From: Algoriphagus sp. A40
GTDB lineage: Bacteria; Bacteroidota; Bacteroidia; Cytophagales; Cyclobacteriaceae
Reading direction: 5' to 3'
NCBI RefSeq assembly: GCF_002002735.1
Contig: NZ_MUNY01000044.1
Location: forward strand, 1-64,000
Length of the DNA: 64,000 bases
The notes below the pieces were generated by a model. It was not told the origin of the DNA. It worked only from the letters and a program-made list of their open reading frames with translations, and searched no databases. Both the position numbers and the translations under genes were made by a program. Positions within the stretch are counted from its first letter, which is position 1. The number at the start of each line of letters is the position of its first letter. Positions 26,826 through 35,050 of this stretch are shown here, piece after piece.

Positions 26826-28023
26826 GGAGCTGGATGATCTCCTGAGAAAAATAGCCGATTCGGCAGAGATTCCTTTCTCCAAGGAGGATTGGGGGGATAT
26901 GAAAGCGCGTTTAGACGAGCTGCCCAATCCTTCTCCGGCTGGTTGGGTGAAGAAAAACCGGGTTTGGGTTGGAGCCTTAATCCTGGGTCTCCTGGTTTCT
27001 GTGGCGGTTTGGAATTTCCTTCCGGTTAGCCAGGAGGAGGATCAAGTTGCAAAGGATTTGGAAACAGAAATTGTACCGAATGACAGCAAAACCGAAAAAT
27101 CTGAATTGGCCGAAAAAGCCGGAGCAAATACCGCTGAGGACCTGATTGGCACAAAACCTTTGACTGCGGAGAAAGGTGCCGGGATTATTGGGGCAGCTTC
27201 TAATTCTAACGAGTATGTTGTTGCGATTGAAAATACGGGGTTGAATTCGGAGGTATTGGATCCCGGGCCTTTGGGAAATTCAGAAGGAAAAAAAACCGAA
27301 AGCAAAGCCATTCAATCGCGGCCCAATCCGCTCCCTTCTTTGGAAGTGGTCGCTTTTCGTGACGGGATGTCGGACTTTATTATAACCAAATCGAACCCAG
27401 GCGACCCTGTGGGAAGTGAGAGGAAAGCTTACAGCTTTGCCGGAAGATTCAGCCTTTCAGTTCAGGCAGCTCCGGATCTCAGCGGAATCGAAATGAATCA
27501 GGTTGAAAAAGCCGGAAATGCGGTGGGAATAGGCGCAGCCTACTTCTTGAGTCCCCGATTAAGTATTGCCAGTGGGGTATTTTACTCCTTTAAGCCTTAC
27601 AGTTCGGAGAATGAGACGCACTATGGGTCTGCGGACGAGCCGGACTGGATCTTTGGTGAATGTGATATTCTGGACATCCCTATCAACCTGAGGTACTACC
27701 CTGTAGAAGGCAAGCTGCAGCGGGCATTTGTAAGCTTGGGGCTTTCCTCTTATCTGATGCTCAAAGAACATTATGAACTGGAATACGACTCCGGAACCGG
27801 CAACCCCTACACCAAGGAAATAAATGTCAGTGGCGAGAATAACCATTTCTTCGGAGTAGTCAATATCAGCGCGGGATACGAAAGGAAACTGGGAAGGCAA
27901 TTGAGTGTCCAGGTTGAACCCTATTTCAAGGTGCCTATCAGCGGAGTGGGTGAAGGGGATATTTCCCTTAAAAGCACGGGGTTGTTTGTGGGCATTAATT
28001 ATTATCCGGGGAGGTGGAAGTGA
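26794..28023 (+). CDS. Anti-sigma-like membrane protein with C-terminal beta-barrel
   Basis: The first ~60 residues are a short cytoplasmic helical region (LLRKIADSAEIPFSKEDW and on) of the kind that binds ECF sigma factors. One membrane helix follows (about 62-80), then a ~110-residue acidic, low-complexity linker. The final ~190 residues are strand-rich and read like an outer-membrane beta-barrel (VGIGAAYFLSPRLSIASGVFYSF; final strand FVGINYYPG). The start overlaps the sigma gene by 32 bp. A protein joining an inner-membrane anti-sigma domain to a barrel-type domain could report on the envelope, but whether the barrel is truly inserted in the outer membrane cannot be told from sequence. Confidence 0.7.
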   Translation: MSKESSYKSDKELDDLLRKIADSAEIPFSKEDWGDMKARLDELPNPSPAGWVKKNRVWVGALILGLLVSVAVWNFLPVSQEEDQVAKDLETEIVPNDSKTEKSELAEKAGANTAEDLIGTKPLTAEKGAGIIGAASNSNEYVVAIENTGLNSEVLDPGPLGNSEGKKTESKAIQSRPNPLPSLEVVAFRDGMSDFIITKSNPGDPVGSERKAYSFAGRFSLSVQAAPDLSGIEMNQVEKAGNAVGIGAAYFLSPRLSIASGVFYSFKPYSSENETHYGSADEPDWIFGECDILDIPINLRYYPVEGKLQRAFVSLGLSSYLMLKEHYELEYDSGTGNPYTKEINVSGENNHFFGVVNISAGYERKLGRQLSVQVEPYFKVPISGVGEGDISLKSTGLFVGINYYPGRWK

Positions 28024-28400
28024 TAGGTGGGCAGTGGGCAGTAGCAGTGGGCAGTGGCAGTCGCAGTGTTCAGAATACAGTAGGCAGTTGTAAGTAGTTA
28101 ATAGTTAATCGTTATTAGAAAATGGTTATTGGTTGGCATTCTATGGCCGGTGAATTGAAAACAGAAACTCTATCATATTTGGCTACAGGTAGGTAAACAA
28201 ATATTCCAATAAACTAATCCACAGTCTTATTAAGCTAGTTGAGTGCTCCTTGAAAAAGGTGTGGGGAAATGCTTTTGCTTATAAGTGGGGAGACGGAAGA
28301 CCGGAGACGGAAGTTGGAAGTAGGAAGTTGGAGGTCTGAAGATGGAAGAAGGAATTTGGATTGCGGATGTAGGATGCTTAGGAAGGCACAGAGAACGGAT

Positions 28401-28639
28401 TTGAAATCCTAAGGAACAAGGATTCAAACTGACCCTGAAAGGGTCGAACTATGAATAGCCCCGGGTGAGGCTGAGGCACGAAAGCCGTAACCCGGGGTAA
28501 GGAAGATCAAAGGCCTATTCCTCGGCGCAGGATTATTGGGAGAAAAGAGAAGTTGATACCGAGGTTCGGAGACGGTGTTTTGGTCGGATTAAAAATCCTA
28601 TGGAAGGGCCTCGAAATTGCAAATTTCGAGGAGCGGGGA
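28401..28639. repeat. 239-bp tandem repeat, copy 1
   Basis: This is the first of two nearly identical head-to-tail units. It contains a GACCCTGAAAGGGTC hairpin, a CCCCGGGT/ACCCGGGG stem around a GC-rich loop, and a CCTCGAAATT/AATTTCGAGG hairpin at its right end. Differences from copy 2 are few single bases (for example near 28472 and 28557). Confidence 0.85.
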
Positions 28640-28878
28640 TTGAAATCCTAAGGAACAAGGATTCAAACTGACCCTGAAAGGGTCGAACTATGAATAGCCC
28701 CGGGTGAGGTTGAGGCACGAAAGCCGTAACCCGGGGTAAGGAAGACCAAAGGCCTATTCCTCGGCGCAGGATTATTGGGAGAAAAGAGAAGTTGATGCCG
28801 AGGTTCGGAGACGGTGTTTTGGTCGGATTAAAAATCCTATGGAAGGGCCTCGAAATTGCAAATTTCGAGGAGCGGAGA
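28640..28878. repeat. 239-bp tandem repeat, copy 2
   Basis: This is the second head-to-tail copy at a constant 239-bp offset; identity with copy 1 runs to about 28875. The high similarity implies a recent duplication or gene conversion. Confidence 0.85.
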
Positions 28879-29139
28879 GCGCGTGGTGGATTTCGGATGT
28901 CGGATTTCGGATGTCGGAAGACTGGAGACCGATGTAGTTGGCAGTGTTCAGTGTTCAGTCGCAGTTTGAAGTGGGCAGTCTGCGGTGAGTATTTGGAAGA
29001 GTTGTCGGGTTGTCTGTAGCGCGTTGTGGATTTCGGATGTCGGATTTGGGATGTCGGATTTCGGATTTCGGATTTTGGCCATTATCCAGAAATAAAACAA
29101 AAGCTCATTATCAATTAAAAATTTTAAACCCTTTTACAT

Positions 29140-29526
29140 ATGAAAGCGAAAAGATCCTCTCAGAATCTCCAATGGGCATTAATTGCAAGCCTGGCGGCCA
29201 TACTTCTAATTTCCATTTCCTGCGCATCGGAATCGGAAGATCAGTTGCCGCCGCCGAGTGCTGTCCGATGTGAGACTAGCAATCCCTTGCTTTCGGCGGA
29301 TGTTTCGCCCATCATCCAGCAAAACTGTGCAGTAGCAGGCTGCCATGTTTCCGGTACGGGTAGGGCTGATTTTACGATCAAGGATAATATTCTGCAGTAT
29401 GCTAGCACCATTATGGCCAATACCCAGTCCGGATTTATGCCACCCGCAGGTTCGGGCAGATCCATCACAGCCACTCAAAAAGAATTGATCTACTGCTGGG
29501 TGACCAAAGGTGCACAGGACAATTAA
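29140..29526 (+). CDS. Heme-binding lipoprotein (c-type-like, CX4CH)
   Basis: This 128-aa lipoprotein has a signal with lipobox SISC (C28). The motif C63-x4-C68-H69 (CAVAGCH) is a heme c attachment site with four, rather than two, residues between cysteines. Such spacing is familiar in Bacteroidota envelope heme proteins. Met100 in GFMPP is a good candidate for the second axial ligand. Cys44 and Cys119 could form a disulfide. It would carry electrons in the periplasm. It stands with YceI and DUF5777 genes, a combination I recall from other Bacteroidota. Covalent heme attachment is inferred from the motif. Confidence 0.7.
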   Translation: MKAKRSSQNLQWALIASLAAILLISISCASESEDQLPPPSAVRCETSNPLLSADVSPIIQQNCAVAGCHVSGTGRADFTIKDNILQYASTIMANTQSGFMPPAGSGRSITATQKELIYCWVTKGAQDN

Positions 29527-29721
29527 AAAATTGGAAGACGGAAGACGGAAGACGGAAGTTGGAAGTCGGGAGACGGAAGTTGGAAGACGGATTCTTCGAC
29601 GGGCAAAAGAGATTGCTTCGAGATCGATGACTTTAGGGATAGTTTAATAATTGGGTTGATCCCTCGCAATGACGGCAACGTGCAGTAAATCGGAAACACC
29701 TGAAAATCAAATTACAATCCT

Positions 29722-30270
29722 ATGAAAAGGTTGGTCTTGTTGTCCTTTTTGCTATTTCAGGCCATGGAGGCTGGGGGACAAGTATTGCGCTCCGAAACGG
29801 GTTATGTCCGGTTTTTCAGCGATGCACTGATAGAGGATATCAGTGCCGAGAATGATCAAGCCAGTGCAATGTTTGACTTGGGAAGCGGGGATGCGGTTTT
29901 TCTTATTCCAATCATGGGCTTTGAGTTTAAAAAGTCGCTGATGCAGGAGCATTTCAATGAAAATTACCTGGAGTCTGAAAAATATCCTGAGGCTTATTTC
30001 CGTGGGAAAATCTCAGGTTATAGTCCCGTAAATACCAGTTCCAAGGCCATTGCCGAAGGAGAAATGACTATCCATGGGGTCAGCAGGAAGGTGAAAATCC
30101 CGGGAACAATTACTAAGCAAGGCGGGAAATTGATCCTTGAGGCTGTTTTTCCGATTGTTCTGAAAGATTACAATGTAGAAATCCCAAGGCTTATGTTTCA
30201 GAATATCGCCGAGGAGGTGGAGGTGACTGTGAGGTTTGGATTTAAAGGCGATTGGACTCAGGACAAGTGA
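29722..30270 (+). CDS. YceI-family periplasmic protein
   Basis: A signal peptide (about 1-19) precedes a lipocalin-like YceI domain. Recognisable parts are GYVRFFSDALIEDI near the start, the EKYPEAYFRGKI segment, and the EGEMTIHGVSRKVKIPG strand pair. YceI proteins bind polyprenyl-type lipids in a beta-barrel pocket and are often co-encoded with cytochromes or stress sigma factors. It is the third gene of the heme/YceI/DUF5777 set, with repeat-filled gaps on both sides. Confidence 0.85.
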   Translation: MKRLVLLSFLLFQAMEAGGQVLRSETGYVRFFSDALIEDISAENDQASAMFDLGSGDAVFLIPIMGFEFKKSLMQEHFNENYLESEKYPEAYFRGKISGYSPVNTSSKAIAEGEMTIHGVSRKVKIPGTITKQGGKLILEAVFPIVLKDYNVEIPRLMFQNIAEEVEVTVRFGFKGDWTQDK

Positions 30271-30526
30271 GGGATGTCGGATGTCGGATTTCGGATTTCG
30301 GATGTCGGATGTCGGATGTCGGATGCTTCGACATACTTCGACAAGCTCAGTACGAGTGTTCAGTGCAGACAGCTCAGCACAAGTGTTGGAAGACCGAAGA
30401 CGGTAGACGGTAGACGGAAGCGTCGACACGGTTCGACAGTCTACTGTCCACAGCCGCTTCAATTGTTACACTTTCGACTCTTTATTTGGCAAGGTGCACT
30501 TAGGAGGATACACATAAAACTGAATA
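30271..30526. repeat. TCGGATG/GGAAGACGG repeats in a short gap
   Basis: Right after the YceI stop, TCGGATTTCGGATGTCGGATG runs occupy about 30277-30325, then CGACAAGCTCAGTACGAGTGTT motifs and GACGGTAGACGG runs to 30420. The pattern repeats what is seen at 28890-29080 and 29530-29590. Confidence 0.6.
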
Positions 30527-31390
30527 ATGGATTTGAAAAAGTTGTATTTCACCTGGATCATCTCAGTTGTTACATTTTCGGCGCAGGGCCAGGATCTGAT
30601 AGAGCAACTGAAAGCAGACAAAAAACCTGCGTCCGAAATTGTTGCCGGAACATTCAAAGGTACCCGGATAATCAATGGTCAAACTGTTGAAACCAGGGGG
30701 AAGGGGAACCTGGATGTGATCATTTCCCACCGATTTGGAACTTTGAATTCCGGGGGGTACAATTTGTGGGGTTTGGATGATTCCAATGTCAGGCTGGGCT
30801 TGGAGTATTCCATTTCGGACCGAGTGACGGTTGGGTTTGGCCGGAATTCTTTGAACAAGGTGTATGACAGTTATATAAAAGCCAGGATTTTGCGGCAAAA
30901 TACCCAGGGGATGCCAATTTCTGTCACCTGGGTTAGTGATATATCTGTTTACACCCTAAAAAGGCCAGAATTACCCATGAATTTCACGCGGAGGCTGCGC
31001 TATGTCCATCAGTTACTATTGGCCAGGAAGTTCAGTTCGGGCGTTTCCCTGCAATTGATGCCAAGTTTTGTCCACCGAAACCTGGTGCCAACCCAGGAGG
31101 AGCCCAACAATCTGGGGGCTTTGGGGATTGGCGGAAGAGTGGCGCTATCCAAGAGGGTCCATCTGACCGGGGAATATTACTACAGGTTTGGGAAAGACCT
31201 ACCGGGATATAATTCCCTGGGAATCGGGGTGGATATAGAAACCGGAGGTCATGTTTTTCAACTTCATTTGACCAATTCCAATGAGATGACTCCATCCGGA
31301 TTTATTCCTTCGACTCAGGGAAATTTCTTTGAAGGAGATATTCATTTTGGGTTTAATGTGGTCAGAGCGTTTCAGGTGGGGAGGAGGTAG
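30527..31390 (+). CDS. DUF5777-type outer-membrane beta-barrel protein
   Basis: The 287-aa protein has a signal peptide (about 1-22, ending AQG). A conserved early segment follows (AGTFKGTRIINGQTVE; LDVIISHRFG), then many amphipathic strands (YNLWGLDDSNVRLGLEYSISDRVTVGFGRN) and a final strand with HFGFNVVRAFQV. This pattern fits the DUF5777 barrel family. Function is not established; the regular pairing with heme and YceI proteins points to respiratory or redox envelope physiology. It is the last gene of the ECF-headed group. Confidence 0.7.
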   Translation: MDLKKLYFTWIISVVTFSAQGQDLIEQLKADKKPASEIVAGTFKGTRIINGQTVETRGKGNLDVIISHRFGTLNSGGYNLWGLDDSNVRLGLEYSISDRVTVGFGRNSLNKVYDSYIKARILRQNTQGMPISVTWVSDISVYTLKRPELPMNFTRRLRYVHQLLLARKFSSGVSLQLMPSFVHRNLVPTQEEPNNLGALGIGGRVALSKRVHLTGEYYYRFGKDLPGYNSLGIGVDIETGGHVFQLHLTNSNEMTPSGFIPSTQGNFFEGDIHFGFNVVRAFQVGRR

Positions 31391-32051
31391 GGATTTAAAG
31401 GTTAAAGGTTAAAAGTTAAAGGTTGTCTGCTGCGCGTTAGCAAGTTATCGAGTTGTCCGGTTTTCAGGTTGTCACTTTGTCGGGTTGGAGAATTGAAACC
31501 CATCCACAAGCTCAGTGCAAGAATTGGAAGATTTGAAAATTAGAAAATTGGATAGTACAGCCCCGATTATTAACTGGGAATAGCAGAAATGCAATTGGGA
31601 CCCTGAAGGTGTCCAACCTTGAATAGCTTAGGGCGTGGTTCGACACCCTTCGACAGGCTCAGTGACCGAGCTCACCAACCACAACCTGGACACTCCTAAT
31701 ATTCTCTATTTCAGCAATATACGCAAAAAAAGTGGAACATCTGACTACCGCCACTCAGCCTAGGCAACAACAATCGACAATAACGGTACTGGTGCCCTCC
31801 TCCCGCAATTCTGCGGGACAGGCATTTAAGGAGGACTGAGCGTCAATGATTAGTCCAGTGGACTAATCTAGCGAAGGGCCAGATTCTAGGGGCGGCCACG
31901 TGCAGGGTTAGGGTGGGGTCAAAAAAACTCACGGATTTCGTTAGGCTTAGTTGGAAGGGGGCAGTTTGATCCGCCGCGATCGTCACCTCCCCTTGTCTTT
32001 TCCCCGTTTGTTTTTGCTAATTGATCTTCTGAAAAAGAACTGTTTTATCCT
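31391..32051. other. Repeat-rich gap before the direct-repeat-flanked block
   Basis: It holds AAGGTTAAAGGTTAAAAG runs just after the barrel gene, a degraded GACCCTGAAGGTGTCC/GAATAGC element near 31590-31630, a CGACAGGCTCAGTGACCG motif near 31650, the left 97-bp direct repeat (31691-31787), and a 21-nt perfect palindrome GATTAGTCCA/TGGACTAATC at about 31848-31868. No gene is visible. Confidence 0.6.
31691..31787. repeat. 97-bp direct repeat, left copy
   Basis: It begins CACTCCTAATATTCTC and ends at AACGGT. It is about 90% identical to 33614-33710, in the same orientation. A second shared block (CCCGCAATTCTnCGGGACAGGC) follows at 31801, so the true repeat unit is longer and interrupted. Confidence 0.8.
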
Positions 32052-32222
32052 TCAATGAAATTTTTTTACCTCATAACCGTATTCAAGCAATTCCTTTTTA
32101 TAATTCAGGAAGGAATGGTCAATTTCAATCCCTGCAATATTCTTAATTTCATCAAAAGACAATTTAAACGATTGTCCACCATTGTTTTTGATATGCTTCC
32201 ACAAGAGATTATACTTGCTCAT
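32052..32222 (-). CDS. Small 56-aa protein, uncharacterised
   Basis: The minus-strand frame starts at an ATG and encodes 56 residues with clean protein-like character: MSKYNLLWKHIKNNG, then SFKLSFDEIKNIAGIEIDHSF, LNYKKELLEYGYEV. The pattern of a short N-terminal helix, a DEI helix and a basic tail matches small proteins that I recall as widespread but unnamed in Bacteria. It stands 75 bp downstream of the terpene-cyclase-like gene on the same strand, inside the direct-repeat-flanked block. Function is unknown. Confidence 0.6.
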   Translation of the reverse strand: MSKYNLLWKHIKNNGGQSFKLSFDEIKNIAGIEIDHSFLNYKKELLEYGYEVKKFH

Positions 32223-32296
32223 GATTTAAGGGTTGTCTTACACTTACCGCAATATCGCTAACCAACCCAAAACGAAAACTGAGTTGTCAGCAGTAG

Positions 32297-33226
32297 CTAT
32301 CCAATTTTGAAATGTTCCATTACACGTAACATTCTCAAAGTGTTCCATCTGCTTGGTTTACCCGCCGTCTCCATTATAAGGTGTACCTGTCCCGGATGAG
32401 CAGCCTGCAAATTCCATGTTCCGTCTTTATTCTGCTTTTGATTCAGATAGGTTATAGCTTCTGCCATTCTGTTGTCCCAAGTGAGGCCCGCATATTGAAA
32501 ATAATCCATTGCTCGGAGAATATCATACCGCCACCTGCAGGGATAAGACAATTTCAAGAAGTTTTTGTCAATCAGTTGACCTGTTCGGTCTGATAAAAAC
32601 AATCGGTGCATCAGGATAAATTCGATTCCTGACTTTATGGCTTCAGATATTTCATTCTTTCTATAGGTGTAGCCTGCTTTCTGAAATTCGGTGAACCCTT
32701 CGAGAACTGAAATTGTGGAATGCAATGAACTGTGTGTTGCGCCACTTCTTGTTGTCCGACAGTTAAAGCCTCCGTCAGGCATTATCTCAGCAAGAATACT
32801 GTCAATAACGGACTGGAGTTTCTTTTCCGGAGTATCGAAATAAGAGGCGTAATTTAAAAACATTCCATTCACACATAAATCACTATGCTGAGTAGTGCTC
32901 GGTCCCAATCGGATGCCTCCATCGTCCGCTTTCTCGTTTTGAAGAACCAATGCAATACTCTCTTTCACAATTTCATTCTTTGAGGGAAGATTTAAATTGC
33001 GGAGGTCAAGTAAGGTGTAGTGAGTGGAGGTCCATTTGGGTTGATAGAATCTATCGCCCCAATGACCGTTTGAATGACGCTTTGATAGCAACTGATAGCC
33101 CCAGCCCCCGGCAGCTATTTTGTCTTGCAGTATCTTTTTATCTACTCCCAACAAATCGCGCCAAACTTGATATTGTATGGATACATCTCCTTCCAGTAAC
33201 CAAGCTATGATTTGTGGTTTGTTCAT
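32297..33226 (-). CDS. Squalene-cyclase/prenyltransferase-repeat-like protein
   Basis: This 309-aa soluble protein is all-helical, with repeated segments of the alpha/alpha-toroid type: WGDRFYQPKWTSTHYTLLDL, DGGIRLGP, MPDGGFNCRT and a C-terminal KDGTWNLQ. These resemble the QW-like repeats of squalene-hopene cyclases and prenyltransferase beta subunits, but the protein is half their length and lacks the DxDD acid motif. It is therefore more likely a non-enzymatic or differently acting relative. It lies in the repeat-flanked block between a 56-aa protein and a zinc-ribbon protein, all on the minus strand. Confidence 0.6.
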   Translation of the reverse strand: MNKPQIIAWLLEGDVSIQYQVWRDLLGVDKKILQDKIAAGGWGYQLLSKRHSNGHWGDRFYQPKWTSTHYTLLDLRNLNLPSKNEIVKESIALVLQNEKADDGGIRLGPSTTQHSDLCVNGMFLNYASYFDTPEKKLQSVIDSILAEIMPDGGFNCRTTRSGATHSSLHSTISVLEGFTEFQKAGYTYRKNEISEAIKSGIEFILMHRLFLSDRTGQLIDKNFLKLSYPCRWRYDILRAMDYFQYAGLTWDNRMAEAITYLNQKQNKDGTWNLQAAHPGQVHLIMETAGKPSRWNTLRMLRVMEHFKIG

Positions 33227-33277
33227 TGACTAATTGGCTTCCGGTTTAGTTATAGTATCCGCCATTTGAGTGCGGAA

Positions 33278-33550
33278 TCAGCGTTGCTTTTTCCATCTTT
33301 CCAATTTAGGGATGGGTCTGGTTGCCAACCATGCAAATAATCCATTTATCCCATCCTTCTTCATTTCCCGGATACAGAATTTCTGCATTTTTTCTGCTGT
33401 GTCAATCTCCGGAGGCGTTAAAAAAAGTCCATTTTCATAGCACATGGAGCAGTACTGCTTACTTCGCGTTCCGTCTTTTTCAGTTCCACCGCCTTTTTTG
33501 TCATTCTTTAGAGGATAACCGCAGCTTTGGCAGAATTTGTATTCTTTCAT
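33278..33550 (-). CDS. Zinc-ribbon protein
   Basis: This 90-aa protein has two CxxC knuckles (C7-C10 and C34-C37) separated by a Gly/Lys-rich loop, followed by a helical tail (EKMQKFCIREMKKDG). This fits the Putative zinc ribbon domain family found in small bacterial proteins of unknown role. It is the first gene of the minus-strand trio in the repeat-flanked block, 51 bp before the cyclase-like gene. Confidence 0.7.
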   Translation of the reverse strand: MKEYKFCQSCGYPLKNDKKGGGTEKDGTRSKQYCSMCYENGLFLTPPEIDTAEKMQKFCIREMKKDGINGLFAWLATRPIPKLERWKKQR

Positions 33551-34124
33551 TGTTCCTGTTGATTATTGAAGTGTATCATTTGTCATAATTACAGGTAACA
33601 ATTGCGATCAGGTCACTCCTAATATTCTCTATTTCAGCAATATCCGCAAAATAAGTGGAACATCTGACTCCCGCCACTCAGCTTAGCCGACAACAATCGA
33701 CAATTAAGGTTTGAAGTCGGATATAGGCCTGACCTGCATCAGCCCTCTCTCTTCTACCTCACCCCAACCCTCTTCCCGCAATTCTTCGGGACAGGCTCTT
33801 TAGGAGAGGGCGATCGCACAGTGGTGGACATGGAGATTCCTATCCAATCCAAACTGCTCTCCTCCTGAGCCAAAAGGATCAGGAGGAACGGAAAATTAAG
33901 AAAGACACGAAAAACTGAAATCATGGTGAAATGATAGGTAAAAGCAGTGGCGCGGTAGGGTGCTGGCAGGACTCCGGAGAGGTTCGGCCATTCCCGGGAT
34001 TCTGATTGGTAAAGGGAGTTTTTGAGCAGATGAATTCTAACTTTACACAAAAAAATCCCTTTGTCTACCCCAGTATTCACCTCCAAAAAGCTGGAAAAGT
34101 TAATCCGGAAATATATCAAGCCCT
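33551..34124. other. Gap holding the right direct repeat
   Basis: It contains the right 97-bp repeat copy (33614-33710) and the second shared block at 33771-33807, then ~300 bp with no recognisable gene that must include the promoter of the NlpC/P60-like gene. Confidence 0.5.
33614..33710. repeat. 97-bp direct repeat, right copy
   Basis: Same orientation and length as 31691-31787, with about ten substitutions and no net indel. The pair brackets the 56-aa, cyclase-like and zinc-ribbon genes at a spacing of 1923 bp. Confidence 0.8.
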
Positions 34125-34793
34125 ATGAAAAACCTTTTTGGTCTAATAGCGATCCTCTTTTGGCTGAACTTTATTTTCGTCCTGCCAGGAAAAGCACAGG
34201 AGAAAATATTCTATCACAATCTCAGGTTGCAGACAGGCGATCTGGTTTTTGTAGGGGCAAAAAAAGACCAGCTCTCCGGGGCGATTAATCGGGTCACCCA
34301 GCGTGATGAGAACGCGTCATTTGACCATGTCGGTATCCTGGAGGTGTCCGAGTCCGGCATCTTTATCCTCCACGCCAGTCCTAAAAAGGGATCGGTCCGT
34401 GAACCCTTGGACAGCCTGGTTACCGAAGCTACTGCGAAAACCAAACAATTGGCCGTCTATAGACTCACTGACGAGCACCAGTCTTCCATTCCTGAAGCGA
34501 TCAACAATGCCAAGACCTTGCTGGGCAAGCCTTACAATTGGACTTATGTGCTCAACGATTCTTCCCTCTATTGTTCAGATTTTGTGGAGCGTTCCTTTCG
34601 GGATGCGGCACTGTTCCAGTTGGAGCCCATGACTTTCAAGGATCCCAAAACAGGCCAAACCGACACCTATTGGGCGGAATTTTATAAGAAGCTTGGGATG
34701 GAGGTACCAGAAGGACAGCCAGGCTGCAATCCCAATGGCCTGGCTGCGAGTGAGCATTTGAGGAAAGTGGGGGACCTTGAGCTCTACCAATAG
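34125..34793 (+). CDS. YiiX/YebB-like NlpC/P60-type hydrolase
   Basis: The product has a signal peptide (about 1-24, ending GKA) and a permuted NlpC/P60-type cysteine hydrolase domain. The catalytic His is probably H68 in SFDHVGI and the catalytic Cys C150 in LYCSDFV, in the inverted His-before-Cys order of the YiiX group. LQTGDLVF marks the domain start. Members cleave amide bonds in the envelope, but substrates are poorly known. It is a single plus-strand gene, facing the phosphatase gene across two hairpins. Confidence 0.8.
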   Translation: MKNLFGLIAILFWLNFIFVLPGKAQEKIFYHNLRLQTGDLVFVGAKKDQLSGAINRVTQRDENASFDHVGILEVSESGIFILHASPKKGSVREPLDSLVTEATAKTKQLAVYRLTDEHQSSIPEAINNAKTLLGKPYNWTYVLNDSSLYCSDFVERSFRDAALFQLEPMTFKDPKTGQTDTYWAEFYKKLGMEVPEGQPGCNPNGLAASEHLRKVGDLELYQ

Positions 34794-34886
34794 CCTGACC
34801 AGAGTATTCTGATCAAATCCCTTGATCTCAAGTTTTTAACTTCCACAGTGCCATTTATCGCCTTCTATTAACACTTAAATTATCAT

Positions 34887-34975
34887 GCAGGTTGGGAAAG
34901 GCCCAACCTGCCCCGCTATTCTTTTCTTTGTTGAAGGTGGGCAACGGAAAGTATGGTCTGTGGAGACACAGACCA
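34887..34975. terminator. Two hairpins between convergent genes
   Basis: A 10-bp perfect stem GCAGGTTGGG (34887-34896 with 34902-34911) is followed by a 9-bp perfect stem closed by a GAGA tetraloop (34954-34962 with 34967-34975). They lie between the convergent NlpC-like and phosphatase genes and probably act as a two-way terminator. Confidence 0.55.
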
Positions 34976-35050
34976 CGGAAAGGGAGGCCCAAATACTGGG
35001 TTTCACTCCGGTTGACCAGGCTTTAAAATGGGATCGGCATATTTCGGAAT

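Larger units (their letters stand above)
28024..29139. other. Repeat-rich intergenic region
   Basis: This 1.1-kb gap has no credible gene. It consists of degenerate GCAGTGGGCAGT-type runs (28030-28100), GGAAG/GGAGACGG runs (28285-28350), a 239-bp tandem duplication (28401-28878) and TCGGATTTCGGATGTCGGA runs (28890-29080). All open frames in it are by-products of these repeats. Confidence 0.7.
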
